64,000 nucleotides of DNA from Micromonospora sp. WMMA1947 (GCF_027497355.1 NZ_CP114909.1:744001-808000), one strand, 5' to 3'; counted from the stretch's first letter, positions 26,400 through 38,721 are shown. A program made the numbers and translations. The notes: a model not told the origin generated them from the letters alone.

Positions 26400-27595
26400 G
26401 CGACCTGGCGGCCCGGTTCCAGAAGCTGTGGAACGAGATCGCGCCGATCGGGCGCGACGAGGGCAGCAGCGGCTACCTGCGCTACGCGCTGACCGAACCG
26501 GAGCTGCGGCTGCGGGAGTGGTTCCACAACCAGGCCGACGCCCGCGGGATGCCGGTTCAGCAGGACGGCAACGGCAACCTGTTCGCCTGGTGGGGCGACC
26601 CGGGGGCCGGGGACGCGGTGCTCACCGGCAGCCACTTCGACTCGGTGCCGCACGGCGGCGCGTACGACGGGCCGCTCGGCATCGTCAGCGCGTTCCTCGC
26701 CGTGGACGAGCTGCGGGCCGCGGGCGTCACCCCGGACCGGCCGGTGGTGGTCGCCGCGTTCGTGGAGGAGGAGGGCGCGCGGTTCGGCGTACCCTGCCTG
26801 GGGTCTCGGCTGCTCACCGGCGAGATCGACGTCGACCGCGCGGCCGGGCTGCGCGACCAGGCCGGGACGACCTTCGCGCAGGCGCTGGGCGAGCGGCCGG
26901 CGGGCGCCGACCCGGCGCTGCTCGGCCGCTTCGCGGCCTTCGTGGAACTGCACGTCGAGCAGGGCCGCGCGCTGGTCGACCTGGACGCGCCGGTCGCTGT
27001 GGCGTCCGCGATCTGGCCGCACGGCCGGTGGCGGTTCGACTTCACCGGCGAGGGAAACCACGCGGGTACGACAAGGATGGCCGACCGCCGCGACCCGATG
27101 CTCACCTACGCGTTCACCGTGCTGGCGGCGAACAAGGAGGCCCGGCTGCGCGACGCGCACGCCACCGTGGGCCGGGTGTCGGTCGAGCCGAACGCCACGA
27201 ACGCGATCCCGTCCCGGGTCACCGGCTGGCTGGACGCGCGGGCGGCCGAGGCGGAGACGCTGTACGGTCTGGTCGAGGCGGTACGCACCAAGGCCGCCGA
27301 CCGGGCCGGCCGCGACGGCACGGCGCTGACCTGCACGCAGGAGTCGGCGACCCCGCTCGTCGCGTTCGACCGCGGGCTGGCCGACCGGCTGGCCGCGCTG
27401 CTCGACGCGCCGGTGCTGCCCACCGGCGCCGGGCACGACGCGGGCGTGCTGGCGGCGCACCTGCCCACCGCGATGCTGTTCGTGCGCAACCCGACCGGGG
27501 TGTCGCACTCCCCCGCCGAGGCGGCCACCGACGCCGACTGCGCCGCCGGGGTGGCCGCCCTGGCCCGGGTGCTGGAGGAGCTGGCATGCCGCTGA
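26396..27595 (+). CDS. M20-family amidohydrolase (AllC/HyuC type), probable N-formylglutamate amidohydrolase
   Basis: 399 aa di-metal peptidase-fold enzyme. Metal and catalytic motifs: [39 protein letters not shown] and the late SHSPAEA. By sequence the family is allantoate amidohydrolase or N-carbamoyl amino acid hydrolase. Here it lies between hutU and hutF with overlapping ends. HutF makes N-formyl-L-glutamate and no hutG deformylase is present, so it probably removes the formyl group. That role is inference from context. Confidence 0.85.
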   Translation: MSDLAARFQKLWNEIAPIGRDEGSSGYLRYALTEPELRLREWFHNQADARGMPVQQDGNGNLFAWWGDPGAGDAVLTGSHFDSVPHGGAYDGPLGIVSAFLAVDELRAAGVTPDRPVVVAAFVEEEGARFGVPCLGSRLLTGEIDVDRAAGLRDQAGTTFAQALGERPAGADPALLGRFAAFVELHVEQGRALVDLDAPVAVASAIWPHGRWRFDFTGEGNHAGTTRMADRRDPMLTYAFTVLAANKEARLRDAHATVGRVSVEPNATNAIPSRVTGWLDARAAEAETLYGLVEAVRTKAADRAGRDGTALTCTQESATPLVAFDRGLADRLAALLDAPVLPTGAGHDAGVLAAHLPTAMLFVRNPTGVSHSPAEAATDADCAAGVAALARVLEELACR

Positions 27596-28956
27596 CCCGC
27601 TGGCTGGCCGAGTACGCCTGGCTGCCCGACCGCGCCGAGCCCACCCGGGACGTGCTGATCGAGGCGACCGACGGGCGGCTCACCGCTGTCACCCCGCTGA
27701 CCGTGGACGGTCCGCCGACCGCCGGGGTCGAGGTGCTCGCCGACGCGGTCCGGCTGCCCGGCCTGACGCTGCCCGGCCTGGCGAACGCGCACTCGCACGC
27801 GTTCCACCGGGCGCTGCGCGGACGCACCCACGACGGGCGCGGCGACTTCTGGTCCTGGCGCAGCCTGATGTACGCCGTCGCGATCCGGCTCGACCCGGAC
27901 ACCTACCTGGCGCTGGCCCGCGCCGTGTACGCCGAGATGGCGCTGTCCGGAATCACCTGCGTGGGCGAGTTCCACTACCTGCACCACGGTCCCGGCGGCA
28001 CCCCGTACGACGACCCGAACGCCATGTCCGCCGCGCTCGTGGAGGCCGCCGCGCACGCCGGGATCCGGCTCACGCTGCTGGACACCGCGTACCTGGCCGG
28101 GGGCGTGGACGGCGCGCCGCTGGCCGGGCCGCAACGCCGCTTCGGTGACGGCGACGCGCTGCGCTGGGCGGCGCGGGTGGACGCGTTCCGCCCGGCCGAC
28201 GACCACGTCCGGCTCGGCGCGGCCATCCACTCGGTACGCGCGGTCCCGGCCGAGCAGCTCGCCACGGTGGCGGGCTGGGCCGACCGCAACGGGCTGCCGC
28301 TGCACGTGCACCTGTCCGAGCAGCCGGCCGAGAACGACGCCTGCCGCGCGGTGCACGGCTGCACCCCGACGCGGCTGCTGGCCGACCACGGCGTCCTCGG
28401 CCCGCACACCACAGCCGTGCACGCCACCCACCCGACCGCCGCCGACGTGGCGCTGCTCGGCGACAGCCGTACCCGGGTCTGCGTCTGCCCCACCACCGAA
28501 CGCGACCTGGCCGACGGGGTCGGCCCGGTGCGGCGGATGGCCGACGCGGGCAGCCCGCTGAGCCTGGGCAGCGACAGTCACGCCGTGGTGGACCTGTTCG
28601 AGGAGGCCCGCGCGCTGGAGCTGGACGAGCGGCTGCGTACCCGGCGGCGGGGGCACTTCACGCCGGCCGAGATGGTCGGCGCCGCCACCGTCGGCGGCCA
28701 CGCCGCGCTGGGCTGGGGCGACGCCGGCCGGCTCGCCGTCGGGCAGCGCGCGGACCTGGTCACGGTACGGCTGGACAGCGCCCGCACCGCCGGGGTGCCG
28801 CCGGTCGGCGCGTTCTTCGCGGCCACCGCCGCCGACGTGACAAGCGTGGTGGTCGACGGCCGGCCCGTGGTGGACGGCGGCCGGCACCTCACCGTGGACG
28901 TGCCCACCGAGCTGCGGGACGCAATCGCAGCGGTGACCGCGAAGGAGGACTCGTGA
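27586..28956 (+). CDS. hutF: Formimidoylglutamate deiminase
   Basis: 456 aa amidohydrolase-superfamily enzyme that converts N-formimidoyl-L-glutamate to N-formyl-L-glutamate and ammonia. Metal His pair in [11 protein letters not shown], the [10 protein letters not shown] strand, [13 protein letters not shown] and [15 protein letters not shown] are HutF-type. It overlaps the M20 gene by 10 bp and hutI by 4 bp. Its presence means the five-step route is used. Confidence 0.93.
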   Translation: MPLTRWLAEYAWLPDRAEPTRDVLIEATDGRLTAVTPLTVDGPPTAGVEVLADAVRLPGLTLPGLANAHSHAFHRALRGRTHDGRGDFWSWRSLMYAVAIRLDPDTYLALARAVYAEMALSGITCVGEFHYLHHGPGGTPYDDPNAMSAALVEAAAHAGIRLTLLDTAYLAGGVDGAPLAGPQRRFGDGDALRWAARVDAFRPADDHVRLGAAIHSVRAVPAEQLATVAGWADRNGLPLHVHLSEQPAENDACRAVHGCTPTRLLADHGVLGPHTTAVHATHPTAADVALLGDSRTRVCVCPTTERDLADGVGPVRRMADAGSPLSLGSDSHAVVDLFEEARALELDERLRTRRRGHFTPAEMVGAATVGGHAALGWGDAGRLAVGQRADLVTVRLDSARTAGVPPVGAFFAATAADVTSVVVDGRPVVDGGRHLTVDVPTELRDAIAAVTAKEDS

Positions 28957-30158
28957 CGCGCGGCAGCCTGCTCGTCGACCACATCGGTGAGCTGGTCACG
29001 AACGACGGCCGCGACGGCGACCCGCTGGGTGTCCGGCGCGACGCCGCTCTGTTGATCGAGGACGGCGAGGTGGCCTGGACCGGTCCGGCCCGGCACGCGC
29101 CCGCCGCCGACCGGCGCATCGACGCCGGTGGCGCGGCGGTGCTGCCCGGCTTCGTGGACAGCCACGCCCACCTGGTCTTCGCCGGGGACCGGGCCGCCGA
29201 GTTCGCCGCCCGGATGGCCGGCGAGCGCTACACCGGCGGCGGCATCCGCACCACAGTCGGCGCCACCCGCGCCGCCTCCGACGACGACCTGCGCGCCACA
29301 GTGGGCCGGCTGCGCGCGGAGATGCTGCGGCAGGGCACCACCACCGTCGAGATCAAGAGCGGGTACGGCCTGAACGTCGCCGACGAGGCCCGCTCGCTGC
29401 GGATCGCCGCCGAGTTCACAGACGACACCACGTTCCTCGGCGCGCACGTCGTCCCCGCCGAGTACGCCGACCGCCCGGACGACTACGTGGGCCTGGTGTG
29501 CGGGCCGATGCTCGCCGCCGCCGCGCCGTACGCCCGCTGGATCGACGTGTTCTGCGAGCGGGGCGCGTTCGACGCCGACCACGCGCGGGCGATCCTCGCC
29601 TGCGGGCAGGCCGCCGGTCTGGGCGTCCGGCTGCACGCCAACCAGCTCGGTCCCGGGCCGGGCGTGCGGCTCGGCGTGGAGATGGGCGCGGCCAGCGTCG
29701 ACCACTGCACCCACCTGACCGACGCCGACATCGACGCGCTGGCCTCACGACGGATCGACTGCATGTGCGCCGAGGGCAACCACACGGCCACCGTCGCCAC
29801 GCTGCTGCCCGGGGCGGAGTTCTCCACCCGGTCGCCCTATCCGGACGCCCGGCGGCTGCTCGACGCGGGCGTGACGGTGGCGCTGGCGACCGACTGCAAC
29901 CCCGGCTCGTCGTACACGTCGTCGATGCCGTTCTGCGTCGCGCTCGCCGTACGCGAGATGGGGATGACCCCGGCGGAGGCGGTGTGGGCCGCGACCGCCG
30001 GCGGGGCGGCGGCGCTGCGCCGCACCGACGTGGGACGGCTGACCCCCGGGGCGCGGGCCGACCTGATCATCCTCGACGCCCCGTCCCACCTGCACCTGGC
30101 CTACCGGCCGGGGGTGCCACTGATCCGCCAGGTCCTGCACAACGGAGTACCGCGATGA
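28953..30158 (+). CDS. hutI: Imidazolonepropionase
   Basis: 401 aa from a GTG overlapping the hutF stop. Amidohydrolase fold with [12 protein letters not shown] metal site, [30 protein letters not shown] and [14 protein letters not shown], all characteristic of HutI. Opens the imidazolone ring to formimidoylglutamate. Confidence 0.95.
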   Translation: MTRGSLLVDHIGELVTNDGRDGDPLGVRRDAALLIEDGEVAWTGPARHAPAADRRIDAGGAAVLPGFVDSHAHLVFAGDRAAEFAARMAGERYTGGGIRTTVGATRAASDDDLRATVGRLRAEMLRQGTTTVEIKSGYGLNVADEARSLRIAAEFTDDTTFLGAHVVPAEYADRPDDYVGLVCGPMLAAAAPYARWIDVFCERGAFDADHARAILACGQAAGLGVRLHANQLGPGPGVRLGVEMGAASVDHCTHLTDADIDALASRRIDCMCAEGNHTATVATLLPGAEFSTRSPYPDARRLLDAGVTVALATDCNPGSSYTSSMPFCVALAVREMGMTPAEAVWAATAGGAAALRRTDVGRLTPGARADLIILDAPSHLHLAYRPGVPLIRQVLHNGVPR

Positions 30159-31693
30159 CCACCGTGACCATCCTGTCCACCGGCGTCACCGCCGCCGACG
30201 TGCTCGCGGTGGCCCGCGGCACCGCCAAGGTCGTGCTCGACCCGGCCGCCACCGAGGCGATGGCCACCTCCCGGTCCATCGTGGACCGCATCGAGGCGGC
30301 CGGGCGGCCGGTGTACGGCGTCTCCACCGGCTTCGGCGCGCTGGCGAACACGTTCGTGGCCCCGGAGCGCCGGGCCGAGCTTCAGCACGCGCTGATCCGC
30401 TCGCACGCCGCCGGGGTGGGCGCGCCGATGCCGCGCGAGGTGGTACGCGCCATGATGCTGCTGCGGATCCGCTCGCTGGCGCTCGGCCGCTCCGGGGTAC
30501 GCCCGCTGGTCGCCGAGGCGCTCGTGGACCTGCTCAACCACGAGGTGACCCCGTGGGTGCCCGAGCACGGCTCGCTCGGCGCATCAGGCGATCTGGCGCC
30601 GCTGGCGCACTGCGCGCTGGTGCTGCTCGGCGAGGGCTGGGTGCTCGGCCCGGCCGGTGACCGCATTCCGGCCGCCGACGCGCTGCGCCGGGTCGGGCTC
30701 GAGCCGGTGTCGCTGGCCGCCAAGGAGGGGCTGGCGCTGATCAACGGCACCGACGGCATGCTCGGCATGCTGCTGCTCGCCGTCGCCGACGCCCGGCACC
30801 TGTTCGCCATGGCGGACGTGACGGCGGCGCTGGCCATCGAGGCGATGCTCGGCTCGGAGCGGCCGTTCCTGCCCGAGCTGCACGCGATCCGCCCGCATCC
30901 CGGCCAGGCCGCGTCGGCGGCGAACATCCACCGGCTGTTGCAGGGCTCGGCGGTGATGGACTCGCACCGCGACGACCTGGCGCACGCGGTGCAGGACGCG
31001 TACTCGATGCGGTGTGCGCCGCAGGTGGCCGGCGCGGCCCGGGACACACTCGACTTCGTCGAGGTGATCGCGGGCCGGGAACTGCTGTCGGTGGTGGACA
31101 ACCCGGTGGTGCTGCCGGACGGGCGGGTCGAGTCGACAGGCAACTTCCACGGCGCGCCGCTCGGCTTCGCCGCCGACTACCTGGCCATCGCCGCCGCCGA
31201 GGTGGGCGCGATCGCCGAACGCCGGGTGGACCGGCTGCTGGACGTCACCCGCTCCCGGGAGCTGCCCGCGTTCCTGTCCCCCGACGCCGGGGTGAACTCC
31301 GGGCTGATGATCGCCCAGTACACCGCCGCCGGGATCGTGGCGGAGAACCGCCGGCTGGCCGCGCCCGCCTCGGTCGACTCGCTGCCCACCAGCGGCATGC
31401 AGGAGGACCACGTCTCGATGGGCTGGGCGGCCACCAAGAAGCTGCGCACGGTGCTGGACAACCTGACCAGCCTGCTCGCGGTGGAGCTGCTGGCGGCCGT
31501 ACGCGGGCTCCAGCTCCGCGCGCCGCTCACGCCGTCACCGGCCGGGCGGGCCGCGCTCGACGTGCTCGGCGGCACCATCGGCGAGCCGGGACCGGACGTG
31601 TTCCTCGCGCCGCTGATGGAGGCGGCGCGGGACGTGGTACGCGGTCCGGAGCTGCGCGCGGCGATCGAACGGGAGATCGGCCCGCTCGGCTGA
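30155..31693 (+). CDS. hutH: Histidine ammonia-lyase
   Basis: 512 aa. The Ala-Ser-Gly at 143-145 ([12 protein letters not shown]) forms the MIO prosthetic group; YGVSTGFG and the [15 protein letters not shown] region complete the active site. The ATG overlaps the hutI stop (ATGA). Unusually for the pathway order, the first enzyme is encoded last. The gene is followed by a very GC-rich 77-bp spacer before the convergent rdgB. Confidence 0.96.
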   Translation: MTTVTILSTGVTAADVLAVARGTAKVVLDPAATEAMATSRSIVDRIEAAGRPVYGVSTGFGALANTFVAPERRAELQHALIRSHAAGVGAPMPREVVRAMMLLRIRSLALGRSGVRPLVAEALVDLLNHEVTPWVPEHGSLGASGDLAPLAHCALVLLGEGWVLGPAGDRIPAADALRRVGLEPVSLAAKEGLALINGTDGMLGMLLLAVADARHLFAMADVTAALAIEAMLGSERPFLPELHAIRPHPGQAASAANIHRLLQGSAVMDSHRDDLAHAVQDAYSMRCAPQVAGAARDTLDFVEVIAGRELLSVVDNPVVLPDGRVESTGNFHGAPLGFAADYLAIAAAEVGAIAERRVDRLLDVTRSRELPAFLSPDAGVNSGLMIAQYTAAGIVAENRRLAAPASVDSLPTSGMQEDHVSMGWAATKKLRTVLDNLTSLLAVELLAAVRGLQLRAPLTPSPAGRAALDVLGGTIGEPGPDVFLAPLMEAARDVVRGPELRAAIEREIGPLG

Positions 31694-31770
31694 GCGGGCC
31701 GGTCGGGGCGCTCCGGCCGCGCGCGCGTGCGGCGCTGCGGCCGGGCGGCCGGGCGGCCGGCGGGAGCGGA

Positions 31771-32385
31771 TCAGGCGGGCGGGAGCACCTTCGCGACCAG
31801 CTTGGCCAGCTCCCGCAGCGCCTTGCCACGGTGACTGACCGCGTCCTTCTCCTCGGGCGTCAGCTCCGCGTTGGTCCGCTCCTGCCCGTCACCGAGGAAG
31901 ATCGGGTCGTAGCCGAAGCCGCCGTCGCCACGCGGCGCGCGCAGCAGCCGGCCGGACTGGCGGCCGTCGACCAGGTGCTCCTTGCCGCCCGGCAGCACCA
32001 GCGCGACGGTGCAGACGAACGCGGCGCCCCGGTGCTCGTCCGGCACGTCGCCGATCTGGTCCAGCACGAGCTGGAGGTTGGCGTGGTCGTCGCCGTGCCG
32101 GCCGGACCAGCGGGCGCTAAACACACCCGGCATGCCGTTGAGCGCGTCCACCGCCAGCCCGGAGTCGTCGGCGATGGTCGGCAGGCCGGTGCGCCGGCAG
32201 CCCTCCCGCGCCTTGATCAGCGCGTTCTCACCGAAGGTGAGGCCGGTCTCCGGCAGCTCCGGGTACTCCTCGACGTCGTCGAGCCCGAGCAGGGCGATCC
32301 GGTGCGCGCCGAGCGCGCCGTCCAGGATCCGCTGGAGCTCGACCAGCTTCTTCCGGTTTCGGGTGGCGAGCAGCACCTTGTTCAT
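31771..32385 (-). CDS. rdgB: Non-canonical purine NTP pyrophosphatase (RdgB/HAM1)
   Basis: 204 aa housecleaning enzyme that hydrolyses dITP/XTP to monophosphates. N-terminal [53 protein letters not shown] and GFGYDPIF are family signatures. ATGA overlap with rph upstream, as in many actinobacteria. Confidence 0.95.
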   Translation of the reverse strand: MNKVLLATRNRKKLVELQRILDGALGAHRIALLGLDDVEEYPELPETGLTFGENALIKAREGCRRTGLPTIADDSGLAVDALNGMPGVFSARWSGRHGDDHANLQLVLDQIGDVPDEHRGAAFVCTVALVLPGGKEHLVDGRQSGRLLRAPRGDGGFGYDPIFLGDGQERTNAELTPEEKDAVSHRGKALRELAKLVAKVLPPA

Positions 32386-33110
32386 GACGAGAGCGCCTTC
32401 CGCTGCGCGTCGGTCAGTTCCAGGCAGCCCGCCACGCCCAGGTCGAGCAGCGCGTCGAGCTGGTCGCGGGCGAAGACGCCCGCCTCGCCCGTACCCTGCA
32501 CCTCGACGAAGTCGCCGGTGCCGGTGCAGACCACGTTCATGTCGACCTCGGCGGTGACGTCCTCGGCGTAGCAGAGGTCGAGCATCGCCTCGCCGCCGAT
32601 CACCCCGACGCTCACCGCGGCCACCGAGCGGTGCATCACCTTCTCCACCTTGCCCGCCAGCGCCTTGCGCTCGGCCAGCCAGGTCACCGCGTCGTGCAGC
32701 GCGACGTACGCGCCGGTGATCGCGGCGGTACGGGTACCGCCGTCGGCCTGGAGCACGTCGCAGTCCAGCACGATCGAGTTCTCGCCGAGCGCCTTGAGGT
32801 CGACGCAGGCGCGCAGGCTGCGGCCGATCAGCCGGGAGATCTCGTGGGTCCGCCCGCCGACCTTGCCGCGGACGCTCTCCCGGTCCGAGCGGGTGTTCGT
32901 GGCCCGGGGCAGCATCGCGTACTCGGCAGTCACCCAGCCCAGCCCGGAACCCTTGCGCCAGCGGGGCACGCCCTCGGTGACGCTCGCCGTGCAGAGGACC
33001 CGGGTCGCGCCGAACTCGACGAGCACCGAGCCCTCCGGGTGGGTGCTCCAGCCCCGGGTCAGGGTCACCGGTCGGAGTTGGTCGGGCCGCCGCCCGTCAG
33101 GTCGCGCCAT
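32382..33110 (-). CDS. rph: Ribonuclease PH
   Basis: 242 aa phosphorolytic 3' exonuclease that trims tRNA 3' ends. [15 protein letters not shown] start, [42 protein letters not shown] and [17 protein letters not shown] are typical. Adjacent rdgB and the MBL gene upstream match the conserved mycobacterial order. Confidence 0.96.
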   Translation of the reverse strand: MARPDGRRPDQLRPVTLTRGWSTHPEGSVLVEFGATRVLCTASVTEGVPRWRKGSGLGWVTAEYAMLPRATNTRSDRESVRGKVGGRTHEISRLIGRSLRACVDLKALGENSIVLDCDVLQADGGTRTAAITGAYVALHDAVTWLAERKALAGKVEKVMHRSVAAVSVGVIGGEAMLDLCYAEDVTAEVDMNVVCTGTGDFVEVQGTGEAGVFARDQLDALLDLGVAGCLELTDAQRKALSS

Positions 33111-33183
33111 GCCTGCACCCTATGCGGTGCGGTGATCGCACCGCCCGCGGGTGCCCGCCGAGGAGGACCGGCCGCCGCCGGGC

Positions 33184-33930
33184 TCAGATCTCGTAGCAGG
33201 CGCCGGGCCGCACCACGTCCAGCGGCCCGGCGTACGCCCCGGCCGCCGCCTCCACCGTCTGCGACTCGCTGCCCCAGGCCGGTACGAGATGGGTGAGCAG
33301 GAGCCGGCCCACGCCCGCCTTGGTGGCCGCCTCGCCGGCCTCCCGGCCGGTCAGGTGCAGGTCCGGCGGGTTCTCCACGCCGTCCATGTAGCTCGCCTCG
33401 CAGAGGAACACGTCGGCGTCCTGGGCCAGGCGCAGCAGCGCCTCACAGGGCGCGGTGTCGGCGGAGTAGCAGAACACCCGGCCGCCGTGCTCCAGCCGCA
33501 CCCCGTACGTCTCGACCGGGTGGTTCATCCGGTCGACGGTGACGCTGAACGGGCCGATCGGAAACGTGCCCGGCTGGAGACCGTAGAACTGGTAGACGTC
33601 CTCCACCGAGCCTTCCTCCTGCCCGTACGCCATGGCGAGCCGGTCGGGCGCGCCGGAGGGGGCGTACATCGGCAGGGGCGGGTACGGACCGTCCGGCGCG
33701 TACCGGCGCACCACCACGTAGGACACGGCGTCGAACATGTGGTCGCAGTGCAGGTGGGTGAGGAGGACGGCGTCGGGGGCGTGCAGCCCGACGTAGCGCT
33801 GGAGCGTGGAGAGCGACCCCACCCCGAAGTCGATCAGAAGCCGGAAGCCCTCGGCTTCCATGAGATAGGCCGAGCAGGGGGATTCGGGCCCCGGGAAGCT
33901 GCCCGCGCAGCCGAGGACGGTCAGTCTCAT
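33184..33930 (-). CDS. Metallo-beta-lactamase-fold hydrolase (Rv1339-like)
   Basis: 248 aa. THLHCDHMFD gives the HxHxDH metal site; VRLEHGGRVFCYSADTAPC and LLLTHLVPAW supply further ligands. By order (MBL-rph-rdgB next to cysM) it is the counterpart of M. tuberculosis Rv1339, reported as an atypical cyclic-AMP phosphodiesterase; RNase Z-like activity is the older annotation. Starts at the ATG at 33930 and is 73 bp upstream of rph. Confidence 0.88.
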   Translation of the reverse strand: MRLTVLGCAGSFPGPESPCSAYLMEAEGFRLLIDFGVGSLSTLQRYVGLHAPDAVLLTHLHCDHMFDAVSYVVVRRYAPDGPYPPLPMYAPSGAPDRLAMAYGQEEGSVEDVYQFYGLQPGTFPIGPFSVTVDRMNHPVETYGVRLEHGGRVFCYSADTAPCEALLRLAQDADVFLCEASYMDGVENPPDLHLTGREAGEAATKAGVGRLLLTHLVPAWGSESQTVEAAAGAYAGPLDVVRPGACYEI

Positions 33931-34155
33931 CCGGTGGCCTCGATCTCACGATGAGTAGTCGATGCGCCGGCGGCGGCGCCGCCGATGATCTCTACCGACG
34001 CGCTCGCCACGCTGCGCAGCCTACGCGTCGCCCCGGTCGAGCAAGAATCATCTGCCGGAAGTTGTCATCAACGTGACACCCATACACGTCCGCTCCGGAC
34101 GAGACCGGCGGTCCGGCCGGCGGGCACGCCACCGACCGGACCGGCCATCGGTCCG

Positions 34156-35133
<978 letters not shown>

Positions 35134-35472
35134 TCAGCGGGCGGCGCGCGTGGAGACCGCGTGCGAGGCGATCGCCGCGGCGGCCGCGAAGCCGAACGCG
35201 CCACCGGCCACGGCCGGCAGGACGGTCACGCTGTCGCCGTCGTTGAGCTTGGCGTCGAGCGCGCCGAGGAAGCGGACGTCCTCGTCGTTGACGTAGACGT
35301 TGACGAACCGGTGCAGCGCGCCCGCGTCGGTGACCAGGCGCGCCTTCAGGCCGCCGTGCCGGGAGTCCAGGTCGGCGATCAGGTCGGCGAGCGTGTCGCC
35401 GCTGCCCTCGACGACCTTCGCGCCGCCGGTGTAGCTGCGCAGGATGGTGGGAATGCGAACCTCGATAGCCAT
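35134..35472 (-). CDS. cysO: Sulfur-carrier protein CysO with a 21-residue C-terminal extension
   Basis: 112 aa ubiquitin-like protein. Residues 1-91 match M. tuberculosis CysO in pattern (IPTILRSYTGG, LHRFVNVYVNDEDVRF, SVTVLPAVAGG). In that protein the GG is the C-terminus that is thiocarboxylated. Here it lies at 90-91 and is followed by AFGFAAAAAIASHAVSTRAAR before TGA. The tail must be removed before CysO can be activated, unless it is a read error. The JAMM protease Mec, encoded 67 bp upstream, is the obvious candidate. The ATG at 35472 gives MAIEVRIP. Confidence 0.92.
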   Translation of the reverse strand: MAIEVRIPTILRSYTGGAKVVEGSGDTLADLIADLDSRHGGLKARLVTDAGALHRFVNVYVNDEDVRFLGALDAKLNDGDSVTVLPAVAGGAFGFAAAAAIASHAVSTRAAR

Positions 35473-35539
35473 GATGTCTCGTGCTCCTCGTTCGGGATCG
35501 TGCCAGGTGACGGGAAAAGGAAGGTGCCGGCGCTGAAGG

Positions 35540-36028
35540 TCAGCGGTCGGAACACTCGTAGTCGACCGTCGCCGGGCTCTGCCCGAACATGTAGGACTGG
35601 ACGGCGTTCGGGTCCACGGCGGCATCCACGATCTGCACCGGTTCCTCGGTGATCACGCCGTCGACGATCCGGAAGGAGCGGATCTCCTCGGTGTCGGGCT
35701 CGCGGGTCGAGACGAGCAGGTAGTGCGCGCCCGGCTCGCCGGCGAAGGAGACGTCCGTACGCGACGGGTAGGCCTCCGTCGCGGTGTGCGAGTGGTAGAT
35801 GACGACCGGTTCCTCGTCGCGGTCGTCCATCTCGCGCCACACCCGCAACTGCTCCATCGAGTCGAACTCGTAGAACGTCATGGAGCGGGCGGCGTTGTCC
35901 ATCGGGATGTGCCGGGTCGGGGTGTCACTGCCGACGGGGCCGGCGACCACGCCGCACGCCTCGTCCGGGTGGTCCCGACGCGCGTGGGCGACGATCGCGT
36001 CGATGATCGACCGGTCGATGCTCAGCAC
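35540..36028 (-). CDS. mec: JAMM/MPN metalloprotease that releases cysteine from CysO
   Basis: 162 aa zinc peptidase. Glu near 35 (DEACGVVAG) and YHSHTATEAYPSRTDV (HxH-x7-S-x2-D) form the complete JAMM+ site. In mycobacteria Mec cleaves the CysO-cysteine adduct. Start GTG at 36028 (VLSIDRSII); the upstream extension is Arg/Pro-rich and unlikely. Order mec-cysO-cysM is conserved. Confidence 0.93.
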   Translation of the reverse strand: MLSIDRSIIDAIVAHARRDHPDEACGVVAGPVGSDTPTRHIPMDNAARSMTFYEFDSMEQLRVWREMDDRDEEPVVIYHSHTATEAYPSRTDVSFAGEPGAHYLLVSTREPDTEEIRSFRIVDGVITEEPVQIVDAAVDPNAVQSYMFGQSPATVDYECSDR

Positions 36029-36083
36029 GCCGCCAAGCCTAGCGCCTGGTCGTCCCGGACGGCGAGGTGGCAACCGTCACCAC

Positions 36084-36587
36084 TCAGTCGATGAGCGCGT
36101 TGAGCAGGGATTCCTGGAGATATCCGAGATAGGCGTAGACCGACAGTTGGAACACCCGGGACGAACCCGGGTCCGCGGCCACCGCGTCGTCGAGTTCCTC
36201 ACCCAGGTCGGTGCCGTCCTTGATCTCCAGGCGTACGCCCATCGCGAGCCGGGCGTCGTTGAGCGCGCGCAGCCACGCCTCGGCCGCCTCCGCGTCCAGC
36301 CGCACCTCGCCGCCGGCGTCCCCGTCGGGCAGCGCGGCGAGGACGGCGCCCGCCTGGTCGATCTTGCCGGTCTTGAGATCGCCCTCGGTGTAGCGGCGGA
36401 ACTCGGCCGTGCCGGCGTCGTCGTCCGGATAGACGTCGGGGAAGAGCCGCCCGACCACCGGGTCGCTGTGGTCGAAGCCGTCGGTCAGCAGGCCGACCAC
36501 CTCGTTGGCGACCTTGCGCAGCACCCGGACCTCGTCCACGGCGAACGTGGCCACGTAGTGGTCGCCGCGGCGGCGGAACATGCTCAT
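36084..36587 (-). CDS. DUF2017 family protein (Rv1332-like)
   Basis: 167 aa, helical and acidic, beginning [15 protein letters not shown]. It contains [17 protein letters not shown] and [23 protein letters not shown], the conserved stretches of DUF2017. The ATG overlaps the clpS stop (ATGA). The constant pairing with clpS in actinobacteria suggests a link to ClpS/ClpCP, but none is shown. Confidence 0.88.
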   Translation of the reverse strand: MSMFRRRGDHYVATFAVDEVRVLRKVANEVVGLLTDGFDHSDPVVGRLFPDVYPDDDAGTAEFRRYTEGDLKTGKIDQAGAVLAALPDGDAGGEVRLDAEAAEAWLRALNDARLAMGVRLEIKDGTDLGEELDDAVAADPGSSRVFQLSVYAYLGYLQESLLNALID

Positions 36588-36883
36588 GAGCGGTCCACCG
36601 TCGCCCACAGCCCGTACGCGTGCAGCTGCGCCGCGTCGTGCTCCATCCGCTCCCGGGCGCCGCTGGAGACCACGGCCTTGCCCTTGTGGTGCACGTCCAG
36701 CATGAGCCGCTCCGCCTTCTCCCGGCTGTACCCGAAGAGCTTCTGGAACACCCAGGTCACATACGTCATCAGGTTGACCGGATCGTCCCAGACGATGGTC
36801 ACCCATGGCCGGTCGGAGACCGGCACCTCTTCGGTGTCCGGCGTCTCGACCGGCGCAACCTGTGGAGCCGCCATGCCCCCCAT
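36584..36883 (-). CDS. clpS: ATP-dependent Clp protease adaptor ClpS
   Basis: 99 aa from the ATG at 36883; a second ATG three codons on is possible. The N-degron binding fold is clear: [43 protein letters not shown]. ClpS delivers N-end-rule substrates to ClpC/ClpA. Coupled to DUF2017 by a 4-bp overlap. Confidence 0.93.
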   Translation of the reverse strand: MGGMAAPQVAPVETPDTEEVPVSDRPWVTIVWDDPVNLMTYVTWVFQKLFGYSREKAERLMLDVHHKGKAVVSSGARERMEHDAAQLHAYGLWATVDRS

Positions 36884-36989
36884 CGTGCCACCGGATCCGG
36901 GGAACCGATGAACCGGAACGGCGCGGCGGTCGTCGTCACCCGCCCGGGCCGCGTACGCGAGCCCGGGTCGCCGTGTGCCGGCGGCGTCG

Positions 36990-38528
36990 TCAGGCAAGCA
37001 GGATGCCGTGGTCGACAGCATCGGCGAGCACCGAGCCGAGCGAGAGACGGATCACCTCGAAGCGGCGGGCCACCTCGCGGGACAGTTCGAGTTCGACCTC
37101 GCGCAGCGCGCGCTGGGCCCAGGAGCGAGCGGCGTTCGGGTCGTTGTTGCCGGGTGCCCGCCAGTGCTGCCAGCAGCCACCGTTGAGGGCGACGCCGACC
37201 GGCGGGAGCACCTCGTCGCGCTGCGCGCCGGGCAGCCCGGCCAGCGCGTCCAGGGCACCGGCGCCGGTGAGCCCGGCGACCCCGGCCGTGCTGGTCACCA
37301 GGAGCACCCGGTCCAGCTCGGGGGCGTCCGGGTGGTCGGCCAGGCCCCAGCGCACCGCGTGGGTGATGCGCCGGCGTACGCCCTCGGCCAGCGGCGCGCC
37401 GAAGACCCGGGCGGCGGCCTCGTCGACCAGCCCTCGCACCGCCTCGTCGCACTGTGCCGTGGCGAGCAGCGACAGCGCCTCCAGCTCCCGGTCGAGCATC
37501 TGCGGCAGGCCGGCGCAGCCGACCCCGAAGACGATCTCCTGCACCACCCGCAGGTGGATGTTCGCCAGTTCCAGGGCGAGGTGCTGGCGGATCCGGCGGG
37601 CGCAGGCACGGGCCTGACGGTCGATCCGGTCGGCCAGTTCGCCCGGCTCGACGCCGGCGAGCACCGGCACCCGGCCGTGCGCGCCGGACGGCACCGGTGG
37701 GTGGGCGCTGCCGCGGCGCAGCACCTCGTCGGCGGCCCAGTTCACCAGCGCGCGGCGCAGGTGCGGCAGCTCGGCGCGGCGGGCCGGGAACCACCGGGCC
37801 GGGGTGAGCGCCGGCACCGCGGCCAGCAGCGCCGCGCGGTGCGCCTCGATGGAGACCGACACCGGGTCGAGCCGCCGGGTGGGCCCGGTCCGGCCGGACG
37901 GCGGCACGTCCGGCATCCGGGCGGCGTCGCCCGGCGCCGGGCCGGTCACGCCGGGCGTGACGGCGAAGAACACCTCGACGCGGGCACGCGCCACCTCGGC
38001 GAGCAGATGCAGCTCGGCCGCGCTGAACGCCTGGTCGGCGGAGATCACGAAGAGCAGCGCGCCGGCCCGGCCGACGGCGTCGCGCAGCACCCGGCCGCCG
38101 GCCACACCGAGCGTGCCGGTGTCCGGCGTGTCGACCACCGCGAAGTGCCGCAGCAGCGGATCGGGCAGGCTCAGTTCGACCCGGCGCGGCGGCCGGGCCA
38201 GCGCCGGGCCGGCCGCGAGCGGGTCGGCGCCGTAGGCGTGCGGCTGGCGGTAGCCCGGGACGTACGCGGCGCGGGTGGCGGTGGCGGCGTGCTGGACCAG
38301 CAGGTTGCTGCCCGGCGGCACGGCGAGCGTCGCGGCCTCGATCCCGAGCAGGCCGACGATCAGCTCACGCCGGTTCGCGCCGGCCGGACCGGCGACGACC
38401 ACCGCCATCGGCTCGTCCGGCCGGGGTTCGGTCACCCCGAGCCGGGTCGGCAGCGGGGCGCATCCGGAGGGCTCGGCCTGACTGTGCGGGTCGGGCACGT
38501 CGACCGAAGGGAGCGAACCTGGTGTCAT
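36990..38528 (-). CDS. Dynamin-like/GTPase-like protein with degenerate P-loop
   Basis: 512 aa from the ATG at 38528, which follows GGAGG. An N-terminal nucleotide-binding fold is suggested by [20 protein letters not shown], where a Walker A GxxxxGKS would stand, and by [11 protein letters not shown] in the G3 position. The Lys-Ser of the P-loop is replaced by Arg-Arg, so binding may be lost. [19 protein letters not shown] and a long Ala/Leu/Arg helical C-terminal half resemble the bacterial dynamin-like superfamily. Lies upstream of clpS on the same strand, divergent from the LuxR gene. Confidence 0.65.
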   Translation of the reverse strand: MTPGSLPSVDVPDPHSQAEPSGCAPLPTRLGVTEPRPDEPMAVVVAGPAGANRRELIVGLLGIEAATLAVPPGSNLLVQHAATATRAAYVPGYRQPHAYGADPLAAGPALARPPRRVELSLPDPLLRHFAVVDTPDTGTLGVAGGRVLRDAVGRAGALLFVISADQAFSAAELHLLAEVARARVEVFFAVTPGVTGPAPGDAARMPDVPPSGRTGPTRRLDPVSVSIEAHRAALLAAVPALTPARWFPARRAELPHLRRALVNWAADEVLRRGSAHPPVPSGAHGRVPVLAGVEPGELADRIDRQARACARRIRQHLALELANIHLRVVQEIVFGVGCAGLPQMLDRELEALSLLATAQCDEAVRGLVDEAAARVFGAPLAEGVRRRITHAVRWGLADHPDAPELDRVLLVTSTAGVAGLTGAGALDALAGLPGAQRDEVLPPVGVALNGGCWQHWRAPGNNDPNAARSWAQRALREVELELSREVARRFEVIRLSLGSVLADAVDHGILLA

Positions 38529-38721
38529 CAGGTGGGCCTCCCGGTCGGGCGACCGGGGTATCGGTCGCGGGTCTCCCCTGGTTGCAGGGGCTGCCGGAAG
38601 AGTACGGGTGTCGGCCATCCGACAGCCAACATGTCCGGTACTCACGGGTAATGGACAGATTACTCAACTTCGCTGCGTGACGGTACGCACGCGGACGGAA
38701 CATGGTCGATATGCTGCGTCG

